A stretch of DNA of 64,000 bases from Chromobotia macracanthus. Lineage: Eukaryota > Chordata > Actinopteri > Cypriniformes > Botiidae. The notes beneath the pieces are model-generated. The model saw only the letters and a list, made by a program, of their open reading frames with translations. It was not told the origin of the DNA and did no database searches. The position numbers and the translations under genes are program-made. The stretch lies in assembly GCA_036877525.1 (NCBI GenBank), contig JAZGTH010000002.1, positions 13,716,001-13,780,000 on the forward strand, read 5' to 3'. Below, piece by piece: positions 35,401 through 47,400 of the stretch. Within the stretch, counting starts at the first letter, position 1. Each line of letters starts with the position of its first letter.

Positions 35401-38400
35401 TTATGCAGATCTGAAAAGAAATGCAAATTATATTTAGAGCTGATAAGTGTGAAGTGTTTCTGTGTTACTAGCAGCTGCAGTAGTGACAAAACAGATCCAC
35501 ATGATTGTATGATTAAAGATGTTTTTAATTTATGCACGTTTGGTTTTCAGTAACAAAATATACAACTGAAGGACAAAATAGCCAATGACGGCAGTTTGGG
35601 GCAGGACTATCTGTTTGACCAACCAATGGCAGACTGAAGGTGTGTTCAGGAAAACAGCTTTTATTTTTGCAGCTCTGTTTCATGACACTGGTGGAGTAAA
35701 AATGACACACATCACTTTTAAAATACAACGCTGTCGTTGTATGTATTGAATTTGATATTCTGATGGTCCTAAAAGGTTACAGCATGTTCAGAACTGATTT
35801 TCTGGACAGGTTCCCATCACTGGCTTAGTGAGAGACGATCATTAAAAAGTGAGAGGAACACCAAGCTGTGCAGGATACTGTATGTTCTCTGTTACCATGT
35901 GAGCAGATTCCAAAAAAATCATCACGTGGACATCCACAGCCTGTGACACTTGTGCTCTATCATGCTTGTTTTCAAAAGCTTATAAAAGTTTTATGTTTCA
36001 AACAGAGATGGTGGTAGAGAGGCAAAAGTTACAGATTGCAGCTTTAATGTCACTCAGTGTTATACGTTTTATATCACTGCTGCTGTACACTTAAGACGTC
36101 TGTGTTAATGTTCTGTTTTATGATTGGTGGGTCCAGTTGCTAAATGCTGTTTAAAATGCTGTAAGGTGTTGCTGATGTCTAAACATTGGTCATGTGTTCA
36201 TTGATTTGACTCAATTCTGACATTATTTATCCAACAATTTTGGATCAGTCTTCTTTTTGCAGTTTAGTTTCAACAGATGGTCTGTTTGGATTGGTGAGAA
36301 CCTCTCCAATTGTGTGAAAAATGTTTTCCATAGTTTACCAAATTCTTGTATTTCAATAAGATCAAGGACAGATAGATTTTTTTCAGCATGTGACCTCTTT
36401 AATGCCAATAAATCAGATGAAATAACCTGTTATGTAGATCTTAATCTTCCATCTGCACAAGTAAATTGTGTAGACTTCAGATGAGCTGACAGATAGCTTT
36501 GTCAGTACTGACAGTTCGTAAGCTCACCTTGTCACAGATCTTTCACTGCCGTTTTTAGTGTGCATTATGAACCCCGTAGATGCCGCATTTATAATGAAAG
36601 TATTTTAGAAACTGTCCTTTAAATCATTATTGTGGTGAACTGGCTGTGCTGTCCCTCAGCCAGCACACAAACTCCAGGACAAGGCAACAATAAAATCTTC
36701 TTGTATCTTCTTGTTTCTGGCAGGTGAATGCGGATGCCAACAGGCTGAGCCATGCTGGATCGCGGCCTTCGCTGTCCCCAAGTGGCCCACAGTATCCTCA
36801 GATAGCCATGAACAGCTGCAAGTACAATGGGGGCATAATCAGACCACTCGGCAGCCTGGGGGCGTCCCGGAGGAACCTGGCAGAGCTGGACTCTGAAACA
36901 CAGCCTTTACAGACCCTACACACTTCTGGCCTGGAGGTGGTGGTCTCCAAAGGGAGCGGAGAAGACCCCAGTAAACAGTCCGGCGAGAATGTGGTGAGAA
37001 AACGACCGTGCAGTGCTCCGCACAAGAAGAACAAGGACATCGGATATAAGCTTGGTCACCGGAGGGCGCTGTTCGAGAAACGCAAGCGTCTTAGCGACTA
37101 TGCCTTGATTTTTGGAATGTTTGGGATCGTTGTTATGGTGACAGAGACTGAACTCTCCTGGGGAGTTTATACAAAGGTAAACGTTCACAAGATAAAGTGA
37201 GACAGTGCTCTTCTGTAGTTGGATATGTGTGTAACTCAAGCAATTTTTCATATGGCCCCCCAATGGTTCCCACTTCATTTAAAAGACCAGCATATATTGT
37301 GCCGTATTGGGCTTCTTAACCAGCATAAGACCCAAAACTTCCCTGGTAAACCAGAACCACCATGCTGGTCGATACGTTGGATCGTCATTCTCTAAAACGT
37401 TCCTCATTCTACAACCAATGTTTTGCTAGCGACAACCAAATTTTTATGATGTCAGTTGGCACAGAATTTCACTGAATGTGCAGCGTGTGTGTGGCCAGCT
37501 GAGAAGTTTAAACAGTAAGCAGTAAAATTCTCCTGTTCCAAAACGTCTGCAAAACGTCTGCTAAGCGTCACACACAGGATGTCATTTTCATGGTACTACA
37601 GTAAATCTACAGTTTGTAGACTCTTTTGACCCGAGTGAATTGCTGGCCCAGCAGGTAGTTAGACAGTCCCTGGAGTGAAGCGTTTTTTTCCTTCTAAAGT
37701 CTTAGCCAGCACATCATGTTCCAGTGTCTCAGCAGAATCAGACAGTTTAATGAGCTCCAATTGCACTGATCTCATAACGAGGAATGTCATCCAGAGAGAA
37801 CGAACGAGCAAAGATTGAAGAGCAGGAAACGTAAACGATGATTGTTGTTACCCAGCTTTCAAAAAGCATTCTTGCAGTGATGTTAGTAGAACGTTTTTAC
37901 GTTCTATGTCTTTCTATGTCATTCTATGTTCTATATACCAAAAATGTTCTTCTTAAGTACTTAGTGGAATGTTTTAACAGTAACAGAATCAAAAAATGTT
38001 TGAATAACGTTCTTTAACCAAGCAGTAAGATTAATACAAAGTCTAAAAACTTTGAATGTTACCAGAACTTTCAAAATAACATTTTTAACATTTTACTTAA
38101 TGGTTACTTAATGGAAACATTAGGGAAATGTTCTTAAAACCTAAAATTGTTAGCTGGGTAGTTCTCTTGTTGTGGATATGGATACATTTGGTGCAATATT
38201 GACTCCAGCTATTGAATTCCACCTAATTTTGACCAACTAAACCAAAGAAATCTTATGTCACACTAACTTCACTTTCACTCAGAATTTCACATGATATTGT
38301 AGGCCAACCTCTGGAATTTCTCTGGAATTTCCGAGGCTTTTAGCATAGCGTTTTTCCACTGTATTTCCATTTTGTTCTACAACCGAAGTTTCAGATTATC

Positions 38401-41400
38401 ATAGCATTACTTTTGAGGCTGGTTAAGCTAGTTAGTGCTGGTCATTATAGCAATGTTGTTCACCAACAACAAAAAGCTGGTGTTATACCAATTAGAAGTT
38501 TCAAAGTGAACCCATATTTGGAAAACAGTACAGTACAGTTCACGAGAAACCTGTTACTCGTCCATCTCTACAAACTGAACAGCTGTGTGTCATTTTTATG
38601 CAGTACAAATAAAAAATAATGAATCCTAACATGCACGCTGAAATTAACAAAAGTCTCTTTTCTCTTGAATGTTTTTTTGCAGGAATCTTCATATTCATTT
38701 GCACTAAAATGCCTTATTAGCCTGTCCACTGTAATTCTGCTCTGTCTGATCATCATGTACCACACACGAGAGATTCAGGTAAGCAGAACAATCAGCCAAT
38801 AAACCTGTACACAAGAGCAGAGACTGATTCAGCAGGCTGGAAATTTAGAGGAAGCACTTATGCCAGTTCCCAGCTAACAGGGAACAATGTTTGAATAACA
38901 TTCTTTTAACTAAGCAATAACGTTAATACAACGTCTACAAAACTGGATGTTTTGAATGTTCCTAGAATTTTCCAAATGACACTTTTAAAGTTTTTTTAAA
39001 GTTCATTTGTTAGCTGGGTTCCTAACAACGTAAAATATCACCAGAATAAAAACTGGCCATGGCTTTTATCATTCCAGCAATCTGTATTCAGTGTCTGTGT
39101 TGTTTTGTCTATCCATTAAAAGCTCTTTAAAGAGCGAACACTGATTTTGATGAATGATGGTGTTATAAGAGAGGCTTATGGCTAATAGGAGATGTAATTT
39201 AATACAGGCCTGTCAATCAGACGGTTTGTGAGCATTATTTAATGACCTGGAATGTCAGATGGTGGTCAGAAGACTTAATGGATGAACAATGGAACACCTT
39301 TATTCATGAGTGCAGCTTCTGTGAGTTGCAGAAGTGATATCACCGTCAGTGCTAAAGAGCAGAGAAATCGATCGGACAGTCACGTTATGAGAATATCAGA
39401 ACAATTGAAGTAAATGGAACAGGTCAATTGTTGAAAGATAGTTTAATTGTTGTTAATAACTCAATGTGTACCTTTCTGAGTGACACGTGTATCTTGTCTA
39501 CTTAATCAAAACCTAATTTTATACAATCTTTGAACACGCCTTCTCATTTTTTACACGTAATAGTAAAGTGACTAAAACTATACAAAAAAACCAAGGGCAG
39601 TGTGGGAGGTTTTCAAAGCCGCACTTTGCTTGGTTCCCTGAACCAACAAGGTAAGGTGGATTCTGGGATTTTTTCTGCACAATGCTCACATGTTGGCTGC
39701 TTTTCCTTCATCATCTGGTCCAACTTATTCATTTCAGATTTTACAGATATATAATATAGTATCTAGATAATTACATTTACATTTTGTAAAGAAATGCAAA
39801 TTTTGGCCTTCTAAACTAAAATCTTTTCCCTCTCCAACCTCAAGCTTTTTATGGTGGACAACGGAGCAGACGACTGGCGGATAGCCATGACGTACGAGCG
39901 TATCCTGTTCATTGTGCTGGAGCTCCTGGTTTGTGCCATCCACCCGATTCCAGGTCAGTACGTCTTCACCTGGACGGCCCGCCTGGCCTTCACCTACACG
40001 CCTTCTGTGGCCGATGCGGACGTGGACATTATCCTCTCCATCCCCATGTTCCTGCGTCTGTACCTGATTGGGCGGGTCATGCTCCTGCACAGTAAACTGT
40101 TTACGGATGCCTCGTCACGCAGCATTGGAGCCCTTAATAAGATCAACTTCAACACACGCTTCGTCATGAAGACTTTGATGACGATCTGTCCAGGCACAGT
40201 CCTGCTGGTGTTCAGTATATCATCATGGATCATCGCTGCCTGGACTGTGCACGTCTGTGAGAGGTGAGACACACTTTGATTTCTTAAGAGCATAGCTCTG
40301 TGTCTTAACTCCAGGTGTTCCTGGTTCATTAAAGAGATGCCAAAAAATGAAAACTCTGTCATGATTTATTTGTCATGTGAGTTACGTTATTACCAAAACA
40401 CACAAAGCTTTATTTAATTGAGCCTTTTCGAAGCCACACTTTGCTTGTATTGGTAATCTCTCAATCAAAAAGGTGAGGTGCATTGTGGGATGTTGTGTAT
40501 GTGTATTATGCACACTGCTCACTTATTGACTGCTTTTCCTTCATCATCTGGTCCAGTTGATCTATTTCCTTGTAATTCAAAAGATTAATTTGATTTTTTG
40601 ATTACAATCTTAATATCATTAATCAGTATTACTTTATACATGTTATGAGAACAATAACATTTGCAATAATATTATGTATACTGTATGCGTTCTATATGTC
40701 GTTTTCTGTGTTCTTATTTTCATTATATGTAAAGCTGCTTTGCAACAATGTCACATTGTAAATAAATAAAGCGTTATATAAAATGTGAATTAAATTGAAA
40801 AATCATTTGAACCCATATGACCTGGAACCAAAAAGATGTTTTTGACGACTATAGCACTGAGGCTGCCAGGTGCTAAAAGTCTGATAAAACTAGTTTGATG
40901 ACTGCAACTGTGTGCTGAACAGACCCAGATTTAGTCTTTATTCACTGATAAACCCTCTGCCAGAGATCTTTTTGTTACTTCAGAAAAATATAGTGCACAT
41001 GTCATATAGACAACTGTAATAATACAGCATGATGTATTATCATCATAATAATGACAGAATATTAATTGTTTAGTGCACTGTTTCTTGAAGAATTCATGTA
41101 TTTAGGGACTCATTGTGCTGCCTTTATATAATGTATACCAGAGGCGAGTGGATGTGTGTGCTTTTCATGCAAAGTTTATGGTTTTGTTCTGTTTCTTCCA
41201 CACGGCTGCTTCTGGATAGAAGTCCAATGTGAGTCTGTGCTCTTCAGGAACAACTGTTATCTAGCTCTCAGCTTTCCTGAATCCCTTCTGCTCATCTCTC
41301 TAGATGAGCTATACGGGCAAAACGGCAAACTGCTGATGTGCTGAAAATCCCAAATTCTCTTCCAAAATCTTTTCTCTTGTAAATTGCTGGTCATCTCATA

Positions 41401-44400
41401 GCCTCTTATAAAAAACGCTTGTTGTGTTAGGTCATTAAATTTGTGCGTCATTCTTCAGATTTTGGGATTTTCACACAGCTGTCCCCATGTGTTTACATGG
41501 CTGCTGTTAAGTTCATGGCAGCCTGTCCTTTTCCTACAGCGCTGTGAAATCTTCAGCCTTTTCTGATGCTCAACTGTGCTGTTGATACCAAGATATCTGG
41601 ACTTATGTGGAGTAAATTTTTAAGTTTAATCAACTTGGTTGCACAAGTCATTTCAACTTACTCTTTGTAATCTTGACTGGTGTGGAGCTGAGGTAACTTA
41701 TAAGAAATAGTTGGAAAATTGCTTGACCTATTTTATTTAAGTTATACCAGTCAGGATTTAAAACATTAAGTTGAAATTACTTGTATAACCAAGTTGATTA
41801 AACTTAAAAAATGAAGGCAAAAATGAAGGTTTTTTTACAGTGTATGTAATGTTGTGTCTACAGTGAATGTATTGTTTTTAAATATCTCTGTTTTAGATAT
41901 TTTTGACTATAAACCAAGACAAAAACTCTGATAAAGACCTTGTTAAGCACCAACAAAGCTAATATGGTAGTCAGGCAGCATGCTAGGTACTGGTGGAGGT
42001 GATTCTGTTTCTTAGTCTTCTGTTTGTAGGAGTTACAGGATGACTCTATTGGAAGAATGGATCATTTATCAGCACCTTTGGCATCCTCCGAGACTCTGGA
42101 TTCCCTTTTATTTGCCTCTAAATGGCCAGAGTCCTTTAAATCATTTGTCGAGCGGCCTCGTTTAATAGCACTCAGGTTAATGAGTCTACAGTGAAATTCA
42201 TGAGCAGAAAGTTTGAACACTCACTGATGGATTTGTTTGCACATAAATGTAGATTTGTCTTATAGTCAGCACATGGACATAATGTCCACTATGATAAAAC
42301 ACGGACTTCTCGTTGAGAACTTCTCTGATCTTCTTGATCTTCTCTGATGATCTCGTTCAGCTGTTGCTTGGTTCCAGGAGGAAAAAAATCCCGGTCATTT
42401 TCTCCATAGGGAAATGTATTGTGGGAAAAGTTTATGGTTTTGTTAGAGTCATCAGTCTGCGTTAGTTCCACTTAATTTTTCAAACTGTTGTTTTATACAG
42501 CAGCTCACTACCATGGTCCAGGTCACGAATGTTTACATCTATGCATTTAGCAGACACTTTTATTCAAAACAACTTACAGTGCATTCAAGCTAAACATTTT
42601 AGCTTGTGTGTTCCCTGGGAAGCGAACCCACAGTCTTTGTGTTGCTAACACAACGCTCCACCAGTTGAGCTACAGCTCAATTTTAAATCCCTGTGGAAAA
42701 AATGAACAAGATAAATGGCATAAAAAGTTGGCGGGCGTTGTTGTGCTTTATTCAGTTGACTTTCTTTTACAGATGTTTTCTTCTAAAGCATCAATATGAT
42801 AGTGTGTTGTTCTCCTACAAAAATGTATAACTGTTACCATAGTTACCACTAAACTATCATAGTTAACCTGCTACACTAACTGTTGATACTGTAAAACATC
42901 ATAACCAAGACCAAATTATCCTTTTAAAAATGAATTACCCTTCCCAAACAGCTTTTATAACTTCTAGAAGTAATTTTGGTGGCAACTGTGGTTACTGTGG
43001 TACATTTTTGTAAAGGCTGAATCTGTGTAAGATCCAGCAAATATTCTCAGATTTGAGATAATGCTGAAACAACTCGTAGCCGACTGCCTGACCGAGGTCT
43101 TATACTCCTCATGGTCTCAGAGCAGTGCATTACCTGAGTACAGTGCAGCTTTGTATGTACTTACAGTGCCTGCATGTTTTCTTCATAGAGACTCGTTGTG
43201 CTTGTCTAATGCATCTCGACTTACACAGACTGATTCTTCACAGCAGACTGAGACAGAGCACCGGGAGAAGCAGAGCAAGCTACTTCAAGGCTTCTGGTGG
43301 CCCTCTTGGTCCTATAAAACAACAGCATCTTAATTTATATTTGAGCTGTCTGCCTTTTATCCAGTGTAGTTAGTCCTGAATATTGATATCCTAATATTTT
43401 GATATATAGAACCATTCAATATTTAATGATAATGCACTTGAGATCATCTTGAAAATTACCCTTCAAATTGAACCTTAATAAAAAGTCTACCCAGCTAACA
43501 GGAAACGTTCTCAAAATGTTGGCTAGCCTTCACTTAAAGTTCTCTCAAGGTTATCAAAAACATTCTTCTGGTAAAGTAAGTAGAGCATTTTTTTAAACGT
43601 TATATATAAAAACGTTATCCTTAAGTTGTTAGTGAAACGTTTTAAAATGGTTAGAGAATTAAAAATGTTTGAATAACCTCATAACCAAGCAATAACATTA
43701 ATTCACCATCCAAAAACAAGAGATTTGAACATTCCTAGAACTTTCAAAATAACATTTTTAATGTTTTGGTACTTAATGGAAACGTTAGGAAAACGTTCTT
43801 ACAACATAAAATTGTTAGCTGGGAATCTGGCCACTGATCTGAGCAGAGCAGTAGAACTGATTAGTGATGCTCAAGATTTAAATGGACAGTTTGTATGTAC
43901 ATTTTGAATGGCGGTCGTGACTGTAGTTTAGTACAGGTCAAATTAATTACAATTCTGTGATGAACCTCATTTAGAGAGATTACAGCTGCATTACAAAGTA
44001 TTAAGTAGGGGTCAAAAGTTTAGCAAAGCTCGAACTGCTGGTTATTGCTCTTTTAAAATCGGTACAATTGTTTTTAGTTGAGGGAAACTGGCAAACTCTT
44101 ACTGGGAGTATCATTAAAAACTGATTGTACGTATTTATGGATCATTCTACCAAATTAATCCCAGCTTCTTTGTCGTTTTGTCTCATCAGATATCATGATA
44201 AAGTGGAAGTCACCAGTAACTTCTTGGGAGCCATGTGGCTGATATCCATAACCTTCCTGTCTATTGGTTATGGAGACATGGTGCCTAACACATACTGTGG
44301 AAAGGGAGTCTGTCTTCTTACTGGAATCATGGTATGTATTTTCTTTATCCTTCTAGATATGCAGAAATTAAAATGTATCCTTGTAAACTTGACAGTTGAT

Positions 44401-47400
44401 GGATATTGTGGTCGTACATCGCAAAACAAATAATGGGAAATTTTCTCAATCGCTTGGTTTCTGTTTCTGCCGCGTCACACTAAGAAGCCTTGCCCAGTGT
44501 GAAATCTGATTGGTCCAAAATCCTGTTCCGCATAAGCGTATTAACAGAAAACATGTTCTGATTGGCTGTGCATTTCACTGCCAAGCCTCGTACAAGAAGC
44601 TTTTCATCAGTTTCTGTTCATTTTGCTAGTAGGCATTCAAACATTAATCTAACGTCATCATGCTACGAATCCATTTTATCATATTTGTTAATGTTTTTTA
44701 TTTGTTTGCAGGGGGCTGGCTGCACTGCTTTAGTGGTGGCTGTTGTAGCCAGAAAACTAGAGCTCACCAAGGCTGAAAAGCATGTCCATAATTTTATGAT
44801 GGACACTCAACTCTGCAAAAGAGTAAGCATGTTTTAATAGACAGAATTAATAAACAATTTTAACATTATAATGCGTAAGTAAGCAAGAAGGAAGTTTAAA
44901 GAACAAAACTGGCATAAAAAAAGCAGTCCAACGGACTGCACGAAGCACTTACAACCAAATGTTGACATTGCATAAGCCATGGCTTAAGACGATACTATAT
45001 TTAATACGTACGCAAAAGTGTTTCATTTGACTTTATCTGCTGGCAGGTGAAAAACACGGCTGCTAATGTACTCAGGGAAACATGGCTAATCTACAAACAC
45101 ACTAAACTGGTGAAGAAGATCGATCACGCCAAGGTCCGGAAACATCAGCGCAAGTTTCTTCAGGCCATCCATCAGTATGTACAACTTCAGCGTTCTATTC
45201 TATACTGTGCTAGAGGTCTTCTCGGGTCCAAAGATCTGTACCCGACCCGAATTGACCTGAATCAATTCTTACCTGAGCCCGACATGCATAAATTCATTTT
45301 TTAAAAAGAGAAACCTGACCCGATAAAATTAGTCCAGAGTCCGATCCCACTGCATCCAATCCGACTGGACCCAAATGTAAACAGCATCGTCATGTGTGCA
45401 GCCTGCAGCCCCGCATGCACCAGTAAAGACTGACCATCAGGGAAAATCCTGGTGGCCTGATTTGGCCCACTACTCTGTTTATTGTCATTTATTTGTTTAC
45501 TTTCTATTACTTTATATGCACGCACCGTGCACTGTCTACAGATGGGTTAGTTCGAGTCTTCTTTGTTCCATTTAACAAAAACACATTTATTTTAAATCAC
45601 CTGACACAACCGTGTCCGAGGGTCTTGTCAAAGTTTAAGACCTGAACCCACCCGGATCTCAAGTCAGACCTCAGGTTTTTTGATGTAAGTGGACCCATAA
45701 AGACCTCTGTACTGTACAATACAGTGATTAAAACTGCCTTTAGTTCTCTTGTTTTTTTGAGTAAGAGTTCTGTTGTACTGAATATTAGAACAGCTGTGAG
45801 CATTAAGGCAACAGTTCTATAAACAAGAGCTTAATATTGTTTATTATTGTTATGATCTTGGATGTTTTTCTGTCAGATCATAGTCTGAAATGGCCTTGAA
45901 AATGGTAATAATCTACAGAAGAGAGAACAGCCCTGTGTGACTAGTTCTCTGTGTTCGCTCTCAGCTCACACAGAATATAGCAGACAGAGAGTGTTTACAT
46001 TAGACTCGTGAAAACATCATGTAGGCCACTGAGCGGTTAGCAGTATTAAAATATTAACAGAAATGCCATCAGAAATGTAGGTCACGCACAAAAATGGATT
46101 TTAGGGTCAGTCATAAAAGTTTAAAATCTTTTGGTGTCGAGTGTGATGTGCAACTTGAGGTTTTTAAAAATGTATTCTGTGTTCCATTTGTTTTGCCTTA
46201 AATCACTGCAGAGCTCAGAAGTAAGTCCTATCTTCTGTTTTTCTTACCATTAAAACTCCTGAACAAACATAACAAACATTTGAAGCTGGGTGCCATCTTA
46301 ATTCAGGAGTAAAACTGAAGACATTTTAGATTTACATGGTTTGCTTCTTAACTTCTTAAGGCACTTGCAGGGAAGAAAGAATCTTCTCAGCTTCAAATTG
46401 ATCAGATTTCACAATGTCCAAAAGTCATTCATCTGACCTGCACCAGATCTCCACAGAGTCACACTGCACCGATGATCTTAGCTGCAGAACGTTGGCTAAC
46501 ATTCTCTAAAGGGTCTCTCAAAGTTATCAGAAATGTTCTTGCAGTAATGTTAGTAGAACTTTATAAGCGTTATATATCACATATATCAAAAACGTTACTC
46601 TTAAGGTGTTTGTGGAATGTTTTAAAAAACCTTACAGAATTAAAAAATGTTATTATAACCAAGCAATAAATTTAATACAACGTTTAAAAACTGGATGTTT
46701 TAAATGTTTCTAGAACTTTCAAAATAATATTTGTAATATTCTTCTTATTTAATGGAAACAGTAGGGAAACGTTCTTACAATCTAAAATAGCTGGGTTGTG
46801 GTTATTTCCAGTGACTTGTTTGATTTGCCTGTAAACGCAGTAACGTTGGAAACCTTTTCTGACCCATCAGTCCTGTCGCTGTTTGGCTATCAGAGTAAAA
46901 GCACAACAATTCACTTATAATGTATTTGGCCTTCACATTTACGAGAACACATAAACATTCTCTTGCTTAATGCATACAATCATAACATTCTAAAAATATC
47001 TGCACCTAAAATGCTCCATAAACTCAAATCGGTCTGTGTTGCTCACACTGCGGAGGGGAACGAGAAAATCTGGAGTGCAGGGAACTATGGAGGTCTGGGT
47101 ACAGAAACAACAGACCAATTTTGGCCTTCCCAAAATTGAGAGTTCATTTTTAAATCAGTACAAGCACGAGTAAAAAGTAAAAAATACTCATCTTTTCTTT
47201 CACCATACGGCTTGCACACTTGAGTTTGTTTTTCTTTGGGTGGTGGGAGAGGTTGAAGCGATTGGTTTGTTAAATCGTTTAGTTGACTTTGGAATTTACA
47301 GTGTTTTTAAAAAAGTCACCAAGAGCCATCGAGTTATGTTCACAACCTGCATGCGATGACCTCAAGATTCATGCCAGAAATTTACCTCATTCCAACATGT

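Larger units (their letters stand above)
30806..36723 (+). other. kcnn1 intron 1 (repeat-rich)
   Basis: Contains an (ATCC)n tract (31200-31223), an A/T homopolymer-rich zone (31440-31800), a 12-bp minisatellite (31845-32220), a poly-G/poly-T block (32312-32460), a (TG)n (33296-33321), a SINE piece (33465-33534), a fish 'GTTGCTA-GGTTGCTAAGGTGTT' repeat (34300-34350) and a family B end (35985-36050). No extra exon can be supported. Confidence 0.5.
40264..44189 (+). other. kcnn1 intron 4
   Basis: A 3.9-kb intron between the S3-S5 exon and the pore exon. It holds a retroposon tail (40725-40795), an inverted-repeat MITE (41615-41812), a SINE (42532-42675) and a family A MITE (43490-43823). I see no extra exon. 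Confidence 0.6.

Noticed and set aside
42532..42675. A tRNA gene on the minus strand
   Set aside because: The box A and B motifs are real, but no matched acceptor stem is seen and the head is joined to a dispersed SINE body, so it is a retroposon.
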